A stretch of DNA of 64,000 nt from Candidatus Nitrospira neomarina (GTDB lineage: Bacteria; Nitrospirota; Nitrospiria; Nitrospirales; UBA8639), in assembly GCF_032051675.1 (NCBI RefSeq), contig NZ_CP116968.1, forward strand, positions 2,914,001 to 2,978,000, given 5' to 3'. A model generated the notes under the pieces. The model was given only the letters and a program-made list of their open reading frames with translations. It searched no databases and was not told where the DNA came from. The first letter of the stretch is position 1; each line of letters starts with the position of its first letter. The position numbers were made by a program, and so were the translations under genes. Below, in pieces: positions 18,005 through 25,315 of the stretch.

Positions 18005-19294
18005 TTACAGCCAGTTCACCCGCTCCGCCGGGCGGATGTAAATCGGCTCTTCCACTTGCTGCCGTACCGCTTCCTTGCCCGATTTGTTGAACCCCAACAC
18101 CGTGTCGTTGTACATCTCAAACTTCCGCCCATGGATTTGGGTTTCAAACACTTTCGGCCCCGGAATCACGTCATACCGGAAGATGATCTGTTGGCTCGCC
18201 CGCCACAACTGCAGCACCGCCAACAACTCCCGGCTCGGCACCAGATACTTCTCAATCGCATTATCCACCCCCGGCCCGAACATCTGCCGGATGTAGCCTC
18301 GCGGCGCCTGCCGCGGGGGGATATAAAACCCGTTGGGTTCCGTGCCCCATTGCGGATACAACGGCAACGCCACTTGTTCCACCCGGATGGTATAGTACAA
18401 CGGATTCCAGCGATCTTCCGCCCAGAGCCCGTCATCGCCCACCTTCACCAACCCTTGCAGCCGGATTTTGCCCACGCACGCCGCCATACACCGCGTCTCC
18501 ATCGGCTCACCCCCCGTTAAGGGGTCTTTGCCTTCCACCCGCGGATAGCACGCAATACACTTCTCACTCACCCGCGTCGTGCCCCGGTACATCGGCTTTT
18601 TAAACGGACATTGCTCCACACACTTCTTGTACCCCCGGCACCGGTTCTGGTCGATCAACACAATCCCGTCTTCCGGCCGCTTGTAGATGGCCTTCCGCGG
18701 ACACGCCGCCAGGCACCCCGGATACGTACAGTGATTACAGATGCGTTGCAGGTAGAAGAAGTACGTCTCATGCTCCGGCAAGCTGCTGCCTTGCATTTTC
18801 CACGGCTCTTCTTTCGTAAACCCCGTCTTATCGACCCCTTCCACGATCGCCCGCATCGAGGTCGCCGTATCTTCATAAATATTCACAAACCGCCATTCCT
18901 GGTCGGTCGGGATGTAGCCAATGGCCGCCTGCCCGATCTTGGCGCCCGCGTCAAAGATCGTCATCCCTTCAAACACTCCGTACGGCGCATGATGTTTGCG
19001 GCCCACCCGCACGTTCCACACCTGCCCGCCCGGATTGACCTGCTCAATCAACTGCGTGATCTTGACATCGTAGAACTGCGGATAGCCCCCGTACGGCTTC
19101 GTCTCCACGTTGTTCCACCACATGTATTCCTGCCCTTTGCTGAACAGCCACGTCGACTTGTCCGCCATCGAGCAGGTTTGACACGCCAAACACCGGTTGA
19201 TGTTAAAGACAAACGCAAACTGCCATTTCGGATGCCGCTCCTCATAGGGATACAGCATCTTTCGTCCTAACTGCCAGTTATACACTTCAGGCAT
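18005..19294 (-). CDS. nxrB: Nitrite oxidoreductase beta subunit, copy 1 (NxrB)
   Basis: The protein has 429 aa. NxrB carries the electron-transfer Fe-S clusters that lead electrons from the molybdenum site in NxrA. Four cysteine groups are visible: CLACQTCSMAD (C35, C38, C41, with Asp where the fourth Cys is expected), CNHCTYPGCLAACP, CRGYKKCVEQCP and CIACYP with CMAACVG. The ATG at 19294 has a GGAGG ribosome site and begins MPEVYNWQLGRKM, as in known Nitrospira NxrB. A GTG-type extension to 19348 is open but unsupported. There is no signal peptide, so export would ride on NxrA's Tat signal. The protein is identical to copy 2 at 31431-32720. Confidence 0.97.
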   Translation of the reverse strand: MPEVYNWQLGRKMLYPYEERHPKWQFAFVFNINRCLACQTCSMADKSTWLFSKGQEYMWWNNVETKPYGGYPQFYDVKITQLIEQVNPGGQVWNVRVGRKHHAPYGVFEGMTIFDAGAKIGQAAIGYIPTDQEWRFVNIYEDTATSMRAIVEGVDKTGFTKEEPWKMQGSSLPEHETYFFYLQRICNHCTYPGCLAACPRKAIYKRPEDGIVLIDQNRCRGYKKCVEQCPFKKPMYRGTTRVSEKCIACYPRVEGKDPLTGGEPMETRCMAACVGKIRLQGLVKVGDDGLWAEDRWNPLYYTIRVEQVALPLYPQWGTEPNGFYIPPRQAPRGYIRQMFGPGVDNAIEKYLVPSRELLAVLQLWRASQQIIFRYDVIPGPKVFETQIHGRKFEMYNDTVLGFNKSGKEAVRQQVEEPIYIRPAERVNWL

Positions 19295-19352
19295 TGTCGT
19301 CCTCCGTTTCGGTGAAAATTTCGGGGCTGACCAGGCACCGCCAGCCAACCCT
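18005..19352. repeat. Long direct repeat, copy 1 (nxrB1 unit)
   Basis: From the stop codon of nxrB1 through its start and upstream to the loop of the hairpin at 19344, this stretch (about 1348 bases) appears identical to 31431-32778. The translations agree in all frames I compared. The first difference on the right is in the hairpin loop (C at 19353, T at 32779), after which about 28 more bases match. Confidence 0.9.
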
Positions 19353-19361
19353 CAGGTTGGC
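19344..19361 (-). promoter_or_regulatory. Hairpin with the receiver's stop codon in its loop, upstream of nxrB1
   Basis: On the minus strand GCCAACC-TGAG-GGTTGGC forms a perfect 7-bp stem with a four-base loop. The loop holds the stop codon TGA of the receiver gene, and nxrB1 starts 50 bases further on. There is no U-run, so it is not a terminator. The same stem with loop TAAG (stop TAA) precedes nxrB2. Confidence 0.75.
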
Positions 19362-19768
19362 AACCCCCCGGTATCAACCCAATTTAACTGTCGCATCTTT
19401 CTTACAGCCATCGCTTCATTCACGATAGAACCTAACACACTCAGATCTATCGTTTTGAGCAGGACTTCGCAGCGCCCGAGTTGTTTCACGGCCTGCAAGT
19501 CCACCAGGCCTTCATACGCCGTAAAAATTACAGTAGGAGTGGATGAAACCTTTCTCACTGCCCGCACGGTTTCCACCCCATTCATCCCACCCATTTTATA
19601 GTCCACCAAGATCACATCAGGCTCATCCCTATGATCTCTGATAAATTCCATCAAGGCCTCTCCCGAATCAAAGGCACGTACCGTGCAATGTAACCGAGAA
19701 AGTTTTTTCGCGATGTTTACACGAATCACCTCATCATCATCCACCACAAATACATAGGGTTTGCTCAC
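19352..19768 (-). CDS. Single-domain response regulator (receiver only) between nxrA1 and nxrB1
   Basis: A 138-aa CheY-like receiver with no output domain. The acidic pocket D10-D12, phospho-acceptor D56 (ILVDYKMGG), T83 (IFTAYEG) and K105 (LLKT, without the usual following Pro) are present, so phosphorylation is plausible. The start is GTG with only a weak AGGA upstream, and it lies inside an out-of-frame mini-ORF that has a strong ribosome site. The gene is flanked by nxrA1 and nxrB1 on the same strand. A paralogue holds the same place in copy 2. The N-terminal halves match closely, residues 78-130 diverge, and the last nine residues match again. Confidence 0.9.
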   Translation of the reverse strand: MSKPYVFVVDDDEVIRVNIAKKLSRLHCTVRAFDSGEALMEFIRDHRDEPDVILVDYKMGGMNGVETVRAVRKVSSTPTVIFTAYEGLVDLQAVKQLGRCEVLLKTIDLSVLGSIVNEAMAVRKMRQLNWVDTGGLPT

Positions 19769-19817
19769 CGACAGGTCCTGGTAATTGGTTGTGATTTACG
19801 TCGATCTCAACTGTCAT
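19737..19817 (-). CDS. Possible leader mini-ORF overlapping the receiver start (copy 1)
   Basis: A 26-codon frame starting at an ATG with a GGAGG ribosome site five bases upstream. It runs across the receiver's GTG start in another frame and stops inside the receiver's Asp codons. Its last residues, GPVGEQTLCICGG, match those of the copy 2 mini-ORF (GPVGEHTLCICGG). This match partly follows from the shared receiver sequence. It may couple translation to the receiver. That it makes a useful peptide is unproven. Confidence 0.4.
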   Translation of the reverse strand: MTVEIDVNHNQLPGPVGEQTLCICGG

Positions 19818-19864
19818 AGCATCCTCCAAAGGACTAATCTCCGTAAGATTCGTCATGTAAGTAG

Positions 19865-19933
19865 GGAGGCTGGGGGAGGTATTCGCAATGTTTCTTTCTA
19901 GACGGCAATCAAGAAAAAAAACCCCCAGCCTCC
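19865..19933 (-). ncRNA. Hairpin after nxrA1 whose loop is complementary to the nxrA1 ribosome site and start
   Basis: On the minus strand a 12-bp perfect stem (GGAGGCTGGGGG with CCCCCAGCCTCC) encloses a 45-base loop directly after the nxrA1 stop. The loop holds the reverse complement of AATGTTTCTTTCTAGACG, which is the nxrA1 start codon and first codons (23362-23379). It also holds ACCTCC, complementary to the nxrA1 Shine-Dalgarno sequence. No U-run follows in this copy. Read on the plus strand, the loop looks like an inverted nxrA leader (GGAGGT, then ATG and codons for FLSRRQ). A regulatory RNA role is an inference. Confidence 0.5.
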
Positions 19934-19940
19934 AACTCAC

Positions 19941-22900
19941 CTACACTTTGATCTTAATATGATCACCCTTCAGCCATTTGATCATGAACTCATTCTCCTG
20001 GCCTGGCGTGAACCCGGTCCGGACCGGTTCCCACGGCCCCCGACCACCGATGCCGCCATCCTCCGCTTTCGTGATCCGGATGAGACATTCCTTCGGCGTC
20101 GTATTGACCGCATGATGATCAATCGCAAAACCCCATTTGAATTTCCAGGCAACTGGATGTTTACCCGGTAACGAGTCGGTTTGATGCATCGGCATCAGCC
20201 AACTACGAGTAAAGGACTGCTGCGCTCCATACCGGAAGTTCGATTGATAGCCGGTATCCAGTGCAATCGCCCGTCCGTCCGGCCGGGTTTCATGCCCCTT
20301 TACCGACTTCGCCGTCGACACGAACGGCGCATGCTTGGCCATCGTGACATGGTACGGGAAGGCCGGGTTGTACTTCGCCCGGATCATCAATCGCGCTACC
20401 TTGTAATAGGGATCGCTGGGCTTCCAGCCACGATACGGCCGGTCCACCGGGTTCCCATCGACGTAGACATAGTCCCCGTCGTTGATCCCACGATCTTTGG
20501 CCGCTGATGGGTTGATATGGATTTGATGTTCACCCACCCCTGGCGTCCGCTTATCCATCCGATAGGCATCACCAAAGTTGGATTCATACATCTGCACCCA
20601 GTCATTCACCGACCATTGGCTATGCACCCGATGCCGGGTCTTCGGCGTTACGCAATAGAACTGATACCCCTTCTCCCAGAGCGGATTGGCGTATCGTTTA
20701 ATTTCCGCCCAGGGCAACTTGATGTTGCGGACGGTTTTGTCGTCATGATGTTGCGCCGTGATCGGCACACCATAGTCATCCGGCCGGATATACGGATTGG
20801 ATGACATAATCGCATTTGGCAAATAGGGAGTGGCCTCTGGCCCTTCACGATGCACGATGAAGTTTTCCCCATATTCAATGGCTTCCGGCTCCACCCGGTA
20901 GGTCTCCAGGCGACCGCTGCGGGTCCACATCGGTTTCGATTCGTTGGTCTCTTCCCAAAATGGATGTCGAGGATAGGTCCGGGTCATCACCATCCAACCC
21001 TTTTCCGATTTCAACATCGTGTCCGCGTTATACCCATAGGAACAGTTACCGGCATCCAACAATCGTTGGAGGTACACGTCCACGCGATTGTCATAGACAA
21101 ATTTGAAGTAATCGCGGAACCGGCCATCACCGGTCATTTCGGTGAGTTTAGCCGCCACGCCCGCCACCGTATCCAAATCGTTCCGCGTGTCATACAACGG
21201 CCGGATGCCGCCTTTCCATACTTGGAACCATGGATTCGACACCGTCGCCGTATGCTCTGGATAGGTAAACTCCATCCAGGTATTCACGGCAAACGACACA
21301 TCGAAATGGTTGACATCCGAGGTCATTTCCACTTCTTGATGCACGAGACATTCATTATGCGGATCCACGTTCTTGACCATGTCATAATGGTGCTTCGAAT
21401 TATTCAACACATTCACGTTGGCCACCCACCGGAATTTACTCGGTGTCGGCATATGCGTCTTTCCGGTAAACACCCGACGACCATATTTGGGCGTATTCAC
21501 AATCAACGCCGTATCGCCGTGATTCCAATATCCGACTTCTTCCCCATAGTAGTAACTTCTGGTTTTTATTTCTTTTCCATGAGCATTGGGGTCCGTCGTG
21601 ATCTTGAATGGATCCTCTCCGGTATGCACAGCAAGACCGGATCCTGACCATGGTGTTGCCGCCCATGTACCCGCCTTGTAATTCCCGGACCAGGTATGGC
21701 AACCGCTCCCGAATTTCCCCATATTTCCGGAATAAATGAGCGTCAATGCCGCCGCACGACCGTTTTGCGTCATGTGGAAGTAATGGCACACACCCTCTCC
21801 GTTATGAATAGCCGCCGGTTTGACCGTACCCATATCTCGCGCCCACCGAACGATCAGATCCTTCGGCGACCGACAGATTTGATGGACCGTATCCAAATCA
21901 TAGTCTTGCAGATGGACTTGATACATTTGGAAAATCGGCATCACGTCCACTTCCCGGCCGGTAAGCAACCGAACCCGATGCGTCCCCGTCAACGCCGGAT
22001 CAATACCACTCTTCTTGAAATGCCAGCCTACCAATTCACGATGAATGGGTACCGCTTGATTTTTATTCAGATCCCAGACCATGATTCCCCCTAACCTGGC
22101 GATTTCCGCAGGTTTCAGGGTCTGCACTTTGCCCGAATAGGTACTGGTAAAATCAGGAAACTGGTAATCTTTAATGACATCACGCGGATCTAAATATTGA
22201 AGGGTATCGGTACGAACCAGCAGTGGCATATCGGTGTTGGCCCGCACGAAATCCGCATCGAACAAACCCTCATCCACGATCATTTTGCAGGCCCCTAAAA
22301 AGAAGGACCCATCTGACTCGGGACGGATGGGAATCCAGTAGTCGGCTCGATATGCCGTCGGATTGTATTCCGGGGTAATGACCGCAATTCGCGCACCCCG
22401 TTCAATCGACTCCAGTTTCCAGTGGGCTTCCGGCATCTTGTTTTCGACGAAGTTTTTACCCCAACTGGTGTTGAATTTACAGAACCGCATATCTGCCAAA
22501 TCGATATCGCAATTTTGAGTCCCATTCCACCAGGGCTGGGAAGGGTCCTGGTCGCCGTGCCAGGTATAGTTATTCCAGTATCGTCCTCCTTGAGCATTTT
22601 CAGGCCCGACTTTTCTGACGTAGGAATCCAATAGAGCCCCGCAGCCGCCATTCATCCGGGTAATGCCCATTTTCCCAATGATACCCAAAACAGGCATACC
22701 GGCCCGGAATTTAAATGACCGGACTCCAGAGCCTTTCATCATTTCAATCATCTCCGGTGGATAGCCTTGCTCACGCAGTTTGCGCGCCCCATATTCTCCG
22801 CTATACCGGTTGGCAATGATGATCATAGCCTTAGCCAAATAGGTAAACGCCGTATCCCAGGACACCCGCAACATGTCGTCCAAATACCGCGCATTAAACT

Positions 22901-23378
22901 TGTATTTCGTCTGAATAGCAGGAGTGAATTCCGGGCTTCCGTCATCCATCCATTCCTTCCACCCTCGACGCATCAAGGGCCCCTTTAAACGGTATGGACC
23001 ATACACCCGACGATGCATCGTAAAACCCTTCAAACACATACGGGGGTTGTGCGCGAACGTCCCACGGTTGCCATAGAGATCTTCATATGTTTGATGGTCA
23101 TAATTTTGCTCAACCCGCATCACGACCCCGTTCCGCACAAACGCACGAATGCGGCAGGCATGGGTATCGTTGGGGGAACAAACCCAGGTAAACGAACTGT
23201 CATAGCGATATTGGTCGTGGTAGACCCGCTCCCATGAACGGTCAGGATATTCACCAAGGGGGTTACCCACTTCAATGACTGGCTGCAAGGCGGTTAAGGC
23301 CAGAGCCTTATCGGCAAGTGCGACTGCCGCCACAGTCCCGGCAGAAACTTTCAAGAATTGACGTCTAGAAAGAAACAT
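19941..23378 (-). CDS. nxrA: Nitrite oxidoreductase alpha subunit, copy 1 (NxrA, molybdopterin catalytic subunit)
   Basis: A 1145-aa type II DMSO-reductase-family protein that oxidises nitrite to nitrate at a bis-MGD molybdenum centre. It begins with a Tat signal (LSRRQFLKVSAG, then a hydrophobic stretch ending ALADKALA), so the enzyme is exported folded. The N-terminal Fe-S region shows WVCSPNDTHACRIR and NPRMCLKG. The start ATG at 23378 has a strong AAGGAGG ribosome site; the ten codons before it in frame lack one. It is first in a unit followed by the antisense-like hairpin, the receiver and nxrB1. Copy 2 at 33377 is closely similar but differs in patches. The C-terminal 250 residues are nearly the same. 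Confidence 0.97.
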   Translation of the reverse strand: MFLSRRQFLKVSAGTVAAVALADKALALTALQPVIEVGNPLGEYPDRSWERVYHDQYRYDSSFTWVCSPNDTHACRIRAFVRNGVVMRVEQNYDHQTYEDLYGNRGTFAHNPRMCLKGFTMHRRVYGPYRLKGPLMRRGWKEWMDDGSPEFTPAIQTKYKFNARYLDDMLRVSWDTAFTYLAKAMIIIANRYSGEYGARKLREQGYPPEMIEMMKGSGVRSFKFRAGMPVLGIIGKMGITRMNGGCGALLDSYVRKVGPENAQGGRYWNNYTWHGDQDPSQPWWNGTQNCDIDLADMRFCKFNTSWGKNFVENKMPEAHWKLESIERGARIAVITPEYNPTAYRADYWIPIRPESDGSFFLGACKMIVDEGLFDADFVRANTDMPLLVRTDTLQYLDPRDVIKDYQFPDFTSTYSGKVQTLKPAEIARLGGIMVWDLNKNQAVPIHRELVGWHFKKSGIDPALTGTHRVRLLTGREVDVMPIFQMYQVHLQDYDLDTVHQICRSPKDLIVRWARDMGTVKPAAIHNGEGVCHYFHMTQNGRAAALTLIYSGNMGKFGSGCHTWSGNYKAGTWAATPWSGSGLAVHTGEDPFKITTDPNAHGKEIKTRSYYYGEEVGYWNHGDTALIVNTPKYGRRVFTGKTHMPTPSKFRWVANVNVLNNSKHHYDMVKNVDPHNECLVHQEVEMTSDVNHFDVSFAVNTWMEFTYPEHTATVSNPWFQVWKGGIRPLYDTRNDLDTVAGVAAKLTEMTGDGRFRDYFKFVYDNRVDVYLQRLLDAGNCSYGYNADTMLKSEKGWMVMTRTYPRHPFWEETNESKPMWTRSGRLETYRVEPEAIEYGENFIVHREGPEATPYLPNAIMSSNPYIRPDDYGVPITAQHHDDKTVRNIKLPWAEIKRYANPLWEKGYQFYCVTPKTRHRVHSQWSVNDWVQMYESNFGDAYRMDKRTPGVGEHQIHINPSAAKDRGINDGDYVYVDGNPVDRPYRGWKPSDPYYKVARLMIRAKYNPAFPYHVTMAKHAPFVSTAKSVKGHETRPDGRAIALDTGYQSNFRYGAQQSFTRSWLMPMHQTDSLPGKHPVAWKFKWGFAIDHHAVNTTPKECLIRITKAEDGGIGGRGPWEPVRTGFTPGQENEFMIKWLKGDHIKIKV

Positions 23379-23509
23379 TAAAAGACCTCCTTTTTTTAAA
23401 AAACTCATTACGGATAGCCATAATTAATTAAAGATTCCGTAATTGGACTTCAACCCAGACCTGCTTGCACCTCCTTTCTTACCATCCCGATTCAACCGAT
23501 AATGAACGA

Positions 23510-23526
23510 ACACTGGTCACCAGTGT
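23510..23526. promoter_or_regulatory. Perfect 8-1-8 palindrome upstream of nxrA1
   Basis: ACACTGGT-C-ACCAGTGT, centred about 140 bases before the nxrA1 start codon. A perfect 17-base dyad of this type is typical of a dimeric repressor or activator site. The regulator is unknown, and no equivalent was seen before nxrA2. Confidence 0.55.
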
Positions 23527-23666
23527 CACCACATTCCTCCTCACTCCTGAATAGCAATCTTTAGTCCAAAAAATTGTTCTCCCCATATTTTCCTTAACTC
23601 CTTGAAAACGAGAGGTTAATTGAATTTACTGCTCGTTATGGAAGACTAATCAGGCCACGAAAAGCA

Positions 23667-23683
23667 TCGCGAAATGTTCGCGA
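23667..23683. promoter_or_regulatory. Overlapping palindrome and 11-bp direct repeat upstream of nxrA1
   Basis: TCGCGAA-ATG-TTCGCGA is a perfect 7-3-7 inverted repeat. The same bases also read as two direct repeats of TCGCGAAA spaced 11 bases apart (one helical turn). It lies about 290 bases before nxrA1. It is a candidate protein site; the regulator is unknown. Confidence 0.45.
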
Positions 23684-24264
23684 AACATCGAAATCTCAAT
23701 GGCTGGAATTTCTGCGTATCCTTTTCAGGCGTCCTGTTTTTTTGGCAAAACAGGTAAATTTCATATATCTCAAATTGGAATTCTGGCAACCCGAACGCTC
23801 CTAGCAGATCTCACACTCAGCACAAAAGAGGACTTTGGTTTGGTGAATTAAAAAAAAGGTAGGACAAAAGGACGAAGGGATATACGGGATTTAATGACAA
23901 GGACATCTTTGGGAAACGAGGGGCTAAAAACAAATGAATCACGCCCGAAGAATAACGTAGAGGTTCTTAGTGAAAGGGGAGAAATCGAATTTATGCCCAG
24001 GGGAAAATTGGGTTCAATCGAGACTTAACCAATTGGCAACCAGATTCCGTACTGAAAATCCTATCGAGGATGGATAAGTAAGAACCTGCATCTCCCAAAG
24101 AACATGGATCGTTGAGGCAAACATTCACTGAATAAGATATTAACCATTCGGGGATTGGAAGAAGAAATCAGCGCGAATAAATGAATGACTCAGCTCAAAA
24201 GATTCTTACCCTCAAAAACAGGGCCATCACGCGAATCTATATGATAACCCCTTCATGGTGTTTG

Positions 24265-25188
24265 TTATGAGGGATGTTGGAGACGAAGTGAAGGGATGAT
24301 AACTTCTTCCCCTAATAGCCCCAATCCAAAATGGGGATTTTCTTGAATTTCATGAACACTGCGACGACCCACGGGTGATTGATATTCGAAATTCACAGAA
24401 ATTAACCCATTCGGTTCAATAGTCACCTCCCGAGTTAAGTATTTCTTCATTCCGGCATGCCAGACCGATAACGTATAGGCTCCTGGTGGAATGTCGGATA
24501 TCTCAAACCGTCCATCCTCAGTTGTAATCGCATAATAGGGATTGTCAACCACCACCCCCCAGGAAAACATATATGGATGAAACCCGCATTGCATCACAAA
24601 GATATTCCGATCCTTCTGCAAATGAATTTTTTCGATCATTGGCTTGCCGGGTAAATGATCATGCCTGTGGATCAAATCTAATACTTTATGAAAAGGATTC
24701 ATTGGAAGAGGGCGATTAAACAAGACCCTCGCACCACGATCACGAGCAGTCTCGTATCCCTGAATATCATGTTCCACTGGATCCATATTAATGACCGTCA
24801 GTTCATCCTGATCCCTCAACACATTGACAAATGGCAGAAAATCACAATCCTTCGCTTCGATTGTCACTTTTGGCAAATCAAAAGCTTTCCCTTTTTCAAT
24901 ACCCTTGAGCATCACAATCGCGTCCTTCAGCGAGCCCTGAGATCCCAGGATGAAATCTTCAACAATACGCCATCCTGTTCCGGTTGAAATTCGCCCACAA
25001 AAAACCGGATCAGGTATCGTGACCAAATTAAAGGCCATGGCTTTAGGCATCCCTCCAGCTAAAGTTACTAGTCCACGAATCGTTCCTCCTTGTTTAACCT
25101 GACTTTCTTCATAGGCCCAAACCGGGATGGCCCACATTCCCAGGATACCCAACGTCATCCCAATCAACTGTACCACCGTGCTTTTCAT
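24265..25188 (-). CDS. Exported cupredoxin-like protein with C-terminal carboxypeptidase-regulatory-like domain
   Basis: The protein has 307 aa from the ATG at 25188 (ribosome site GGAGGAATAC). A signal peptide ends near VWAYEE. Residues about 30-215 resemble a plastocyanin-like fold with a possible type 1 copper site: His in NMDPVEHDIQGY and the CGFHPYM segment (Cys, His, Met). Residues about 225-290 look like a carboxypeptidase regulatory (transthyretin-like) domain, with GRFEISDIPPGAYTLSVWH. It is probably a periplasmic electron carrier or copper protein. It lies just downstream of the multicopper oxidase on the same strand, suggesting a shared function. Confidence 0.75.
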   Translation of the reverse strand: MKSTVVQLIGMTLGILGMWAIPVWAYEESQVKQGGTIRGLVTLAGGMPKAMAFNLVTIPDPVFCGRISTGTGWRIVEDFILGSQGSLKDAIVMLKGIEKGKAFDLPKVTIEAKDCDFLPFVNVLRDQDELTVINMDPVEHDIQGYETARDRGARVLFNRPLPMNPFHKVLDLIHRHDHLPGKPMIEKIHLQKDRNIFVMQCGFHPYMFSWGVVVDNPYYAITTEDGRFEISDIPPGAYTLSVWHAGMKKYLTREVTIEPNGLISVNFEYQSPVGRRSVHEIQENPHFGLGLLGEEVIIPSLRLQHPS

Positions 25189-25254
25189 GTATTCCTCCGC
25201 CAGCAAAAACTCCAAATGTTTCTCACCATCTTGTCTTATGGGGTTGTGACCAGC

Positions 25255-25283
25255 ACGGGGAAGCCGTGTATCGGCTTCCCCGT
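25255..25283. other. Perfect 12-bp hairpin between multicopper oxidase and cupredoxin-like gene
   Basis: ACGGGGAAGCCG-TGTAT-CGGCTTCCCCGT. The stem is strong but no U-run follows on either strand, so it is not a standard intrinsic terminator. It may mark an mRNA processing or stability point, or a bidirectional stop aided by other factors. Confidence 0.6.
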
Positions 25284-25315
25284 TCCCAAACCCGTCAACT
25301 AAAAATCATGCCGGC

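Larger units (their letters stand above)
23379..24264. other. Upstream region of nxrA1
   Basis: This stretch of 886 bases has no convincing gene. It must hold the nxrA1 promoter. It contains the perfect palindromes listed separately at 23510 and 23667, a GCCACGAAAA word at 23654 shared with the region before the multicopper oxidase, and AT-rich DNA towards 24264. Confidence 0.6.

Noticed and set aside
19295-19348. 18-codon N-terminal extension of NxrB1 (and the same at 32721-32774)
   Set aside because: The extension lies across the hairpin region and lacks a ribosome site, while the ATG at 19294 has GGAGG and matches the known NxrB start.
19888-19962. 24-codon plus-strand frame with SD and ATG in the nxrA1 3' hairpin
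   Set aside because: It copies the NxrA start codons only for about seven residues, and in locus 2 the ATG is ATA. It is better explained by the complementarity described in the findings than by a peptide.
23785-23800. GG-N10-GC word resembling a sigma-54 promoter
   Set aside because: It faces the plus strand, where no gene follows, and the flanking bases fit the consensus poorly.
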